From: Nonomuraea sp. SYSU D8015
Lineage (GTDB): Bacteria > Actinomycetota > Actinomycetes > Streptosporangiales > Streptosporangiaceae
Length of the DNA: 64,000 nt
NCBI RefSeq assembly: GCF_008065375.1
Contig: NZ_VJYI01000017.1
Span: 1 to 64,000, forward strand
Direction of reading: 5' to 3'
Of the stretch, positions 58,295 to 64,000 are shown one piece after another. The notes beneath the pieces were generated by a model. That model saw only the letters and a program-made list of their open reading frames with translations. It searched no databases and had not been told where the DNA came from. The position numbers and the translations under genes were made by a program. How positions within the stretch are numbered: the stretch's first letter is position 1; every line of letters starts with the position of its first letter.

Positions 58295-59716
58295 CTACAG
58301 CGACGTCCGGGTGAACTGCTGGTTCTGGCCGCCGTTGCACGGATACTGCTTGAACTGCACGTCGTTCGCCTGCGACGACGACGGCAGGTCCGCGCACTTG
58401 CCGGAGTGCCTGGCCACCAGCCGCACATAGCCGCCGCCCGCGTCCTGCACATGCCACTGCTGGTTGTGGCCGCTGCCGCACGCGTACTGCTGCAGCGCCG
58501 CACCGTCGGCCGTGCTGACGCCGTTGACGTCCAGGCACTTGCCGGAGTGGCGGGCGACGATCTGCACGTAGCCGCCGCTGACCGACTGGATGCGCCACTG
58601 CTGGTTGGCGCCGGAGCCGCAGGTGTACTGGATGACCGCGATGAGGTTGGCGGTGGAGGCGTTGCGCACGTCGGCGCACTTGCCCGAGTGCCGCACGGTC
58701 AGCCGGTCGTGGCCGGAGCCGGTGGCGGCGATCGTGCCTGCCGCGGCGTCGATGGTGAGCTCCCGCGCGTACGACAGGCTCATGGTCGTGTTGCTCGGGA
58801 ACCGGATCGGCAGCCACACGTACCGGGAGTCGTTGACCGGGCCGCCCCAGGCGCCGGCCCACCGGTCGCCCATGTACAGGTACGAGGTGCCGGACGTGCC
58901 CTGGACCGGCAGCACGAAGGCCGGCTGGGAGCCGTACGTGACCGCGTCGCCCACGTTCTGCCAGGCGCTCCACGTGCCGGTGATGCTGGTGGCGGTGGCG
59001 TACTTGGCCTGGTTGGGCTGCCACCCGGTGGCGCCGGAGGTCAGCAGGAAGTACACCCCGTCGCGCTTGAACATGGCGGGGGCCTCGCGGTGGTCGCCGT
59101 CCCACATGCGCGCCAGCGTGGCCACGTCGGTGTAGTCGGCGGTCAGCCGGTAGACGTGCAGGTCGTAGTTCTCGTCGGCGGCCGAGATCATGTAGCCCGC
59201 GCCGTCGGTGTCGACGAACGCGGTGATGTCGCGCGACATGTGCCCGAGCGGCCGGAAGCTGCGGAGGTACGTGTAGTTCCCGTCCACTGTGTCGGAGACG
59301 GCCACGGCCGCGCGGGCCTCGCCGTAGTCGCGGCCGTTCTCCTTGTGCATCCACATGACGAAGCGGCCGGTGCTCGCGTTGTAGATGACCTTCGGCCGCT
59401 CGATGTTGGCGACCTGCAGCTCGGCGTGGCTGGACTGGGTGAGCACGTGGTTGCGGAACTCCCAGGTGCGCAGGTCGGCGGAGCGGTAGGCGGAGACGTA
59501 GCGGAAGGTGCCGTCGGCGTTGCGGTTCTCGCCGAACCAGTAGTAGTACGAGCCGACCTTGACGACCCCGCCGCCGTGGGCGTGCAGCAGGTTGCCTGAG
59601 GTGTCGGTGAACGGGGCGCCGACCGGCACGGTGACCGGCGCCGCGGCGGCGGGTGCGGCGGGTAAGAGCGCCAGGGCCAGGCAGAGCCCGGCCAGGAGGG
59701 TGAGGACGCGGGACAT
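58295..59716 (-). CDS. Secreted GH43-family galactanase-like enzyme with ricin-type CBM13
   Basis: Exported polysaccharide hydrolase of 473 residues. A signal peptide (about 1-26, ending PAAAA) precedes a GH43 domain (about 30-330). HAHGGGVVKVGSYYYWFGEN and HREAPAMFKRDGVYFLLTSG are characteristic of the exo-beta-1,3-galactanase-like subfamily (GH43_24), with the general acid probably the Glu in HREAPAM. The C-terminus (about 345-473) is a three-fold ricin-type trefoil with repeats ending NQQWRIQ, NQQWHVQ and NQQFTRT. It likely attacks arabinogalactan side chains or backbone. GAGGAG precedes ATG 59716. Promoter and a LacI-type operator lie upstream, shared with the divergent lacI-like gene. 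Confidence 0.88.
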   Translation of the reverse strand: MSRVLTLLAGLCLALALLPAAPAAAAPVTVPVGAPFTDTSGNLLHAHGGGVVKVGSYYYWFGENRNADGTFRYVSAYRSADLRTWEFRNHVLTQSSHAELQVANIERPKVIYNASTGRFVMWMHKENGRDYGEARAAVAVSDTVDGNYTYLRSFRPLGHMSRDITAFVDTDGAGYMISAADENYDLHVYRLTADYTDVATLARMWDGDHREAPAMFKRDGVYFLLTSGATGWQPNQAKYATATSITGTWSAWQNVGDAVTYGSQPAFVLPVQGTSGTSYLYMGDRWAGAWGGPVNDSRYVWLPIRFPSNTTMSLSYARELTIDAAAGTIAATGSGHDRLTVRHSGKCADVRNASTANLIAVIQYTCGSGANQQWRIQSVSGGYVQIVARHSGKCLDVNGVSTADGAALQQYACGSGHNQQWHVQDAGGGYVRLVARHSGKCADLPSSSQANDVQFKQYPCNGGQNQQFTRTSL

Positions 59717-59763
59717 GGGTGCGGCTCCTCTCGGGGGGCCTTTGATGCCGGTGAGCAGGCCAG

Positions 59764-59775
59764 GTAACCGGTTAC
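59764..59775. promoter_or_regulatory. LacI-type operator of the GH43-ricin gene
   Basis: GTAACCGGTTAC, a perfect 12-base palindrome identical to the core of the one at 59909-59922. It lies about 12-23 bases downstream of the predicted transcription start of the GH43-ricin gene, so repressor binding would block elongation. Confidence 0.8.
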
Positions 59776-59794
59776 TTCAGGCGTCGTGACGCGG

Positions 59795-59824
59795 ACGCTA
59801 GACGCGATCGGACGGCGACGTCAA
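59795..59824 (-). promoter_or_regulatory. Predicted promoter of the GH43-ricin gene
   Basis: Minus strand: TTGACG (59824-59819), 18-base spacer, TAGCGT (59800-59795), a good match to the housekeeping actinomycete consensus. Confidence 0.6.
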
Positions 59825-59865
59825 TCCGCTGTTAACTTTTCGTTACAATCGCTGTCAGGTCGGGG

Positions 59866-59894
59866 TTGACGGCTCTGAGGGGATCTCCTACCGT
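59866..59894 (+). promoter_or_regulatory. Predicted promoter of the lacI-like gene
   Basis: TTGACG (59866-59871), 17-base spacer, TACCGT (59889-59894). The operator at 59909-59922 begins just after the expected start site. Confidence 0.6.
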
Positions 59895-59908
59895 CCTGGT
59901 CATTGCTC

Positions 59909-59922
59909 AGTAACCGGTTACT
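59909..59922. promoter_or_regulatory. LacI-type operator of the regulator gene
   Basis: AGTAACCGGTTACT, a perfect 14-base palindrome with central CG, 16 bases before the ATG of the lacI-like gene. Its duplicate at 59764-59775 indicates autoregulation plus control of the divergent enzyme. Confidence 0.82.
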
Positions 59923-59937
59923 CACGTGGAGGCCCGC

Positions 59938-60972
59938 ATGACCACGCCCAACCGTGTCACCATCCGGGACGTGGCCCGGCGGGCCGGCGTCTCGGTGGCC
60001 ACGGTGTCCCGCGTGCTGGGCGGCGACTACCCGGTGCTCGCCGCCACCCGCGCCAAGGTCATGCGCGCCGTGCGCGAGCTCGACTACGTCCCCAACGCCC
60101 ACGCCCGCAACCTGTCGGCGGCCCGGCCCGGCGCCATCGCCATCGTCGTCAACTCCGTCGCGGTGCCGTACTACGCGCTCATCGCCCAGGCCGTGGAGGA
60201 GCAGGCCGCGCAGGAGGGCCGGCTGTCGCTGATCTGCACCACCGGCGGCGACACCGGCCGCGAGTTGTCGATCGTGCAGCTGCTGCGCGAGCAGCGGGCC
60301 GAGGCCGTCATCCTGGTCGGCAGCGTCATCGTGGACGAGGAATACCGCAAGCGGATGACGGAATACGCGCACGCCCTGGCCGCGGCCGGCTCGCGCCTGG
60401 TGCTGTGCGGCCGCCCGCCGCTGGGGGAGGGGGCGCCTGCCCTGGTCGTCGGCTTCGACAACACCGGCGGCGCCCACGCGGTGACCGCCCACCTGCTGTC
60501 GGCCGGGCATCGCCGGATCCTCTACCTCGGCCTGCGCCCCGGCCACACCACCTCCGACAGCCGCGTGGCCGGCTACCGCAGCGCCCTGGCCGAGTACGGC
60601 GTCGCCGCCGACCCCTCGCTGGAGGTGGAGGCCGAGTTCAACCGCGAGGCCGGGTACGCCGCCATGAACCGCCGCCTGGCCGCCGGCCCGCCCGACTTCA
60701 CTGCCATCTTCGCGGGCAACGACCTGGTGGCGGCGGGAGCGATCCAGTCGCTGCGCGAGCACGGGCTGCGCGTGCCCGAGGACATGTCGATCGTCGGCTA
60801 CGACGACGTCCCCCCGGCCCAGGACCTCGGGCTGACCACCGTCCACCTGCCGCATGACGAGCTCGGCAGGGCCGCGGTCCGCCTGGCGCTCGGCCGGATG
60901 GGGGGCAACCCCTTGACGCTGGGGACCCACATCGTGGTCCGCGACTCCGTCCGGCCCCTCGGCCCGCGATGA
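59938..60972 (+). CDS. LacI-family transcriptional repressor
   Basis: Sugar-responsive repressor of 344 residues. The HTH and hinge helix (about 8-60) read VTIRDVARRAGVSVATVSRV, RAKVMRAVRELDYVPNAHAR. The ligand domain (about 65-340) has periplasmic-binding fold blocks AIAIVVNSVAVPYYALIAQA, VVGFDNTGGAHAVTAHLLSA, FTAIFAGNDLVAAGAIQSLR and SIVGYDDVPPAQDLGLTTV. It is divergent from a GH43-ricin enzyme. Identical GTAACCGGTTAC palindromes in front of both genes make it the likely regulator of both. ATG 59938 has GGAGG 6-7 bases upstream. Its operator differs from TGTTAGCGCTAACA at 5744, so it probably does not control that distant operon. Confidence 0.94.
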   Translation: MTTPNRVTIRDVARRAGVSVATVSRVLGGDYPVLAATRAKVMRAVRELDYVPNAHARNLSAARPGAIAIVVNSVAVPYYALIAQAVEEQAAQEGRLSLICTTGGDTGRELSIVQLLREQRAEAVILVGSVIVDEEYRKRMTEYAHALAAAGSRLVLCGRPPLGEGAPALVVGFDNTGGAHAVTAHLLSAGHRRILYLGLRPGHTTSDSRVAGYRSALAEYGVAADPSLEVEAEFNREAGYAAMNRRLAAGPPDFTAIFAGNDLVAAGAIQSLREHGLRVPEDMSIVGYDDVPPAQDLGLTTVHLPHDELGRAAVRLALGRMGGNPLTLGTHIVVRDSVRPLGPR

Positions 60973-61203
60973 CTCCTCTCGTGACCTCCGCATGCGGCCG
61001 CTCCTGCCGCCCGGGCTGTTGCCCCTGGACCTGTGCGATCCGGCCGTCCCCGCGCCGAGGCCCCGACTGCGCGGCGGCCGTGCACGCCACCGGCAACATG
61101 GGCCAGACGTGAAGGGCCATCTCACTCCAGCGGTCGTCGACCGGCGCTTCGCCGTCCCGCCGGCGGCCGAGGCCAACGCCGTGCCAGGACACGGCCTGAA
61201 CGG

Positions 61204-61360
61204 GATCACCTGATGACACGGCCTGAAGCGGATCGCCCGGCGGCACGGCGGGAGCCGGATCACCTGGCGGCACGGCCGCAACCTGATCGACCGGCGGCAC
61301 GACCGGAACCGGATCGCCCGGCGGCACGACCTGATCCCCCTCGACCGGCGGCATGGCCCG
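61204..61360 (+). repeat. 27-bp tandem repeats at the start of the lyase gene
   Basis: Five to six imperfect 27-base units (61204, 61231, 61258, 61285, 61312, 61339) of the form GATCGCCCGGCGGCACG plus ten variable bases. In the lyase frame each codes nine residues (DRPAARPEP). The start codon at 61213 lies inside the first unit. Confidence 0.85.
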
Positions 61361-63036
61361 GACCGCAGCGCCCGATGCCCCGCCTCATCCGGGAGATCCG
61401 TGAGGAGGCCGTCAGAGCCCGGACCACCACGGCCCCCGAGCTCACCTTCACGTTGTGGCGGCGCTTCGCCGACACCGGCGACCGCCGCGCCTACGAGCGC
61501 GCCTACTTCGAGCGTCGCCGCCGCCTGGCCGCCCTCGCCCTGGCGGCGTGCCTGGACGACCGCCCCGACCCGGCGCTCGACGACCTGCTCTGGTCGGTCT
61601 GCGACGAGTACGCGTGGGTCCTCCCCGCCCACGAGCCGCAGGACCGTCCCGTCAACGACGCCGTCGACCTGTTCGCCGCCGAGACGGCCCACGCCCTGGC
61701 CGAGGTGGTCACCCTGCCGGACGGACACGTCGACCCCCGGGTCCGCGCCCGCGTGCGCGCCGAGGTGGACCGCAGGGTCCTGCGCCCCCTGCAGGAGAAC
61801 CGCATGTGGTGGGAGACGGCCGAGCACAACTGGGCGGCCGTCTGCGCGGGCGCCGCCGGCATGGCCGCCCTCGCCCTGGATTCCGAACGCCTGCCCGCCC
61901 TCCTGCCCCGCCTGGAGCAGGCCATGGCGTCGTTCCTGTCCGGCACGGGCCCGGACGGCGCCTGCCTGGAGGGCCCGGACTACTGGACCTACGGCTTCGG
62001 CTACTTGGTGTACTTCGCCGAGGCGCTGCGCGAGCGCACGGGCCGGGACCTGCTCGACGACCCGCACGTCCGCGCGATGGCCTCCTACCCGGCCGGGATC
62101 GACTTCGGCGACGGCCACCGCCCGGCCTTCGCCGACTCCCAAGGCCACGGCGCGTATCCGTCCGGCCTGCTGGACCGGCTCTCGGAGCGGCTGGGCGTGG
62201 CCATGCCTGACCAGCCGGGAGAGACGTCCTTCCACGACGACCCCTGTTACCGGTGGGCCCACCTCAGCCGCACCCTGTGGTGGACCACCGGCGCCGCCCG
62301 CCACCCCGCCGAGCCGCAGACGTACCTTCCGGACGCCGGCATCGTCGTCGCCAGGGCCGGCGGCACGGCGTTCGCCGCCAAGGGCGGGCACAACGACGAG
62401 CCGCACAACCACCTCGACCTCGGCCACTTCGTCGTCCACGCGGACGGCGAGACGATCCTCGACGACCTGGGCGCCCCGGAATACACCCGCGGCTACTTCG
62501 GCGACGACCGCTACCAAACCCCGCAGGCAGCGGCCGAGTGGCACTCGATCCCGATGATCGACGGCACCGCCCAGCGCCCCGGCCGCGACCGCCGGGCCAC
62601 GGTCGTCCACCACGCGCCGGGACATCCGCTGACCTTCGCGCTCGACCTCACCGCCGCCTACGACACCCCGCGCCTGGCCCGCATCACCCGCACCTTCACC
62701 TGGCGCCCCGGCCGCCTCGACCTCACGGACGCCTTCGACTTCACCGCCGGTGAATGCCTGGTGGAGGAGCTGTTCGTCTCCCGCCGCCGCCCCGACGTCC
62801 GGCCCGGCAAGGTCGTCTGGGGCCCGGTCGAGCTCGACGTTCCCGCCCCCTGGCAGGCCCGAGCGGAGGAGCTGGAGGTCCGCGGCCACGACGGCGTCCC
62901 GGAAACCGTCCACCGGGTACGCCTGACAGCGACCGTCCCGTCCGGCGCGCACCGCTTCGTCTTCACCGTGCGGGCTCAGGCGGCAGAGCAGGAAGCGGTC
63001 TTCTGCCCGCGCCACCAGGTGCAGTCCGAGGACTGA
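61213..63036 (+). CDS. Heparinase II/III-family polysaccharide lyase-like protein
   Basis: Predicted lyase of 607 residues. After an N-terminal nonapeptide repeat region (about 1-50), a helical (alpha/alpha) toroid domain (about 55-350; ENRMWWETAEHNWAAVCAGA, GPDYWTYGFGYLVYFAEAL, HRPAFADSQGHGAYPSG) is followed by a beta-sandwich (about 370-607). The latter contains the family signature FAAKGGHNDEPHNHLDLGHF and DLGAPEYTRGYFG. Conserved Tyr and His in these blocks are the expected beta-elimination residues. There is no signal peptide, so it would act on imported oligosaccharides. The start is uncertain: ATG 61213 lies within DNA repeats, ATG 61375 begins the conserved part, and neither has a good ribosome site. 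Same strand as the lacI-like gene 240 bases upstream. Confidence 0.85.
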   Translation: MTRPEADRPAARREPDHLAARPQPDRPAARPEPDRPAARPDPPRPAAWPGPQRPMPRLIREIREEAVRARTTTAPELTFTLWRRFADTGDRRAYERAYFERRRRLAALALAACLDDRPDPALDDLLWSVCDEYAWVLPAHEPQDRPVNDAVDLFAAETAHALAEVVTLPDGHVDPRVRARVRAEVDRRVLRPLQENRMWWETAEHNWAAVCAGAAGMAALALDSERLPALLPRLEQAMASFLSGTGPDGACLEGPDYWTYGFGYLVYFAEALRERTGRDLLDDPHVRAMASYPAGIDFGDGHRPAFADSQGHGAYPSGLLDRLSERLGVAMPDQPGETSFHDDPCYRWAHLSRTLWWTTGAARHPAEPQTYLPDAGIVVARAGGTAFAAKGGHNDEPHNHLDLGHFVVHADGETILDDLGAPEYTRGYFGDDRYQTPQAAAEWHSIPMIDGTAQRPGRDRRATVVHHAPGHPLTFALDLTAAYDTPRLARITRTFTWRPGRLDLTDAFDFTAGECLVEELFVSRRRPDVRPGKVVWGPVELDVPAPWQARAEELEVRGHDGVPETVHRVRLTATVPSGAHRFVFTVRAQAAEQEAVFCPRHQVQSED

Positions 63037-63164
63037 CCGGAGAGCGTGCCGGAGCCGCCGCGGGTGTCGCTTACCCCGGAGGCGGAGCAGGTGGGCGGCC
63101 GTTAGGGGGCACAGGTGCCGGGTAGCCGCACAGCTCCAGGGTGTCCACGAGGGGGTTGATCGCT

Positions 63165-64000
63165 ATGCGTGCGAGAAACACCGGTATGACCGCCGAGGAA
63201 CGGCGGCCACTCCTGCCGAGGAGCATCGTCGCAGGCGGGCTGGGCTTCTGCGCCGGAGCCGCCGTCGCATACCTGTTCGATCCGGCGCGGGGACGCACGC
63301 GCCGGGCCCGCACCCGGGACAAGGCGGCGCACGCGACGCACCAACTGCGGGACGGCATCGGCGTTCTCGGCCGTGACCTGGCCAATCGCGGCCGGGGCTC
63401 GGCCGCGGCCGTGCGGTACCGGGTCGCCGGCCGGAGGGCCGACGACCGCATCCTGTACGAGCGCGTACGCGCCGAGCTCGGCCGCCACGTCAGCCACCCG
63501 CACGCGGTGGAGGTCCACGTCCAGGACCGTGTCGTGACGCTCACCGGTGACATCCTCACCGCCGAGGAGGACCGGACCCGGCGGGCGGTGCGCCGCGTCC
63601 CCGGCGTCAAGCGCGTCGAGGCGCGCTGGAACACCCACCGCGACGCCGGGGAGAGCTTCATGCTGCAGGGCGGCGGCAGGCGGCGCGAGCCGGTGCCGGA
63701 GCTGCTGCAGGAGCAGTGGTCGCCGACTGCCAGATTCCTGGCGGGTACGGGCGGCGCAGCCCTGTGGGCCATGTCGCGCGGGCTGCCCCGTCCGGCCGCG
63801 TGGGTCGTCCGCGGCGCCGGCACGGTGCTGGCCGCCCGCGCCGCCACGAACCTGCCGCTGCGCCGCCTGACCGGGGTCAACGCCGGTCGGCGTGCCGTCG
63901 ACATCACCTCGGCCATCACGATCGACGCGCCCGCCGAGACCATCTGGGCGCTGGTGAGCGACTATTCGGTCTTCCCCCGGTTCATGCCGGACGTGCGCGA
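63165..64000 (+). CDS. BON-domain + SRPBCC-domain protein, 3' end outside window
   Basis: Open frame from ATG 63165 (GAGGGGG about 9 bases upstream) to the window edge, 278 codons. The N-terminus has a glycine-rich segment (IVAGGLGFCAGAAVAYLFDP, then RGRTRRAR), common in membrane-associated actinomycete proteins. A BON domain (about 92-155: ILYERVRAELGRHVSHPHAV, VHVQDRVVTLTGDI, VRRVPGVKRVEARW) follows. After a second hydrophobic region the frame enters an SRPBCC/polyketide-cyclase-type lipid-binding domain (VDITSAITIDAPAETIWALV, FPRFMPDVR) that is cut off. This combination is seen in cyclase/dehydrase-annotated proteins of unknown function. Confidence 0.82.
   Translation, partial: MRARNTGMTAEERRPLLPRSIVAGGLGFCAGAAVAYLFDPARGRTRRARTRDKAAHATHQLRDGIGVLGRDLANRGRGSAAAVRYRVAGRRADDRILYERVRAELGRHVSHPHAVEVHVQDRVVTLTGDILTAEEDRTRRAVRRVPGVKRVEARWNTHRDAGESFMLQGGGRRREPVPELLQEQWSPTARFLAGTGGAALWAMSRGLPRPAAWVVRGAGTVLAARAATNLPLRRLTGVNAGRRAVDITSAITIDAPAETIWALVSDYSVFPRFMPDVR

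Noticed and set aside
59821..63015. Minus-strand open frame of about 1,060 codons opposite the LacI and lyase genes
   Set aside because: Antisense artefact crossing two well-supported genes and their promoters; composition is low-complexity and no domain is visible.

Overview
The window is 64 kb of high-GC DNA. Nearly all coding sequence has G or C at third codon positions, with GTG and TTG starts and short GGAGG-type ribosome sites. Gene content points to an actinomycete, most likely a Streptosporangiaceae-type genus such as Nonomuraea (inference from gene families): LacI-controlled GH43 enzymes, a Ser/Thr kinase with WD40 repeats, an ECF42-type sigma factor with a YCII partner, a TIGR04222 protein, an Rv1733c-like protein, MauE and KtrAB. 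No rRNA, tRNA, CRISPR array or complete insertion sequence was seen.

Layout. 0-7 kb: a secreted-type EEP phosphatase that has lost its N-terminus, next to fused scraps of a LacI regulator and a GH43 enzyme; a signal peptidase / MauE divergent pair; a two-gene operon of secreted GH43 + AbfB arabinan-degrading enzymes behind a perfect LacI-type operator; and a broken GH5 cellulase with a ricin tail. 7-13 kb: a membrane-anchored GTPase operon divergent from a large Ser/Thr kinase with WD40 repeats. 13-18 kb: divergent spondin and fasciclin secreted proteins, then a KtrA/KtrB potassium uptake pair with a decayed second ktrB upstream. 18-22 kb: gene wreckage (transposase, aldehyde dehydrogenase, membrane protein, histidine kinase, TnpB, IS630) around an intact SMP-30 lactonase and a PrmC-like methyltransferase. 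22-36 kb: S9 peptidase, TetR, phytase-like esterase, a beta-phosphoglucomutase / GH65 phosphorylase operon whose phosphorylase is fused in frame to an HTH-PPOX protein, secreted and lipoprotein genes, LysR, TetR and a polysaccharide-export ABC permease without its ATPase. 36-51 kb: TIGR04222 protein, VOC protein, AraC / NmrA divergent pair, a broken aldo-keto reductase, YCII + ECF sigma, XRE-cupin regulator divergent from a thioredoxin-reductase/methyltransferase fusion, a frameshifted secreted hydrolase, and a NarL-type two-component system. 51-58 kb: manA; a three-gene operon of a probable cucumopine-synthase-like protein, an FAD amine oxidase and a cytochrome P450; then an orphan dynamin-like GTPase of visibly lower GC. 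58-64 kb: a GH43-ricin enzyme divergent from its likely LacI repressor, with one GTAACCGGTTAC operator in front of each, a heparinase II/III-like polysaccharide lyase, and the start of a BON + SRPBCC protein running off the window.

Themes. Plant or fungal polysaccharide breakdown recurs (three intact GH43 enzymes, one GH65 phosphorylase with beta-PGM, one lyase, plus GH43 and GH5 remnants). Broken genes are unusually frequent: about a dozen remnants, most consisting of short recognisable domains joined to unrelated scraps, as expected of a fast-evolving chromosome arm. The candidates I consider most worth follow-up are the cucumopine-synthase-like/FAD/P450 operon, the GH65-HTH-PPOX fusion with a nested start, the GTPase/kinase divergon, and the orphan dynamin-like gene. 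All functions are read from sequence motifs alone; no database search was possible.
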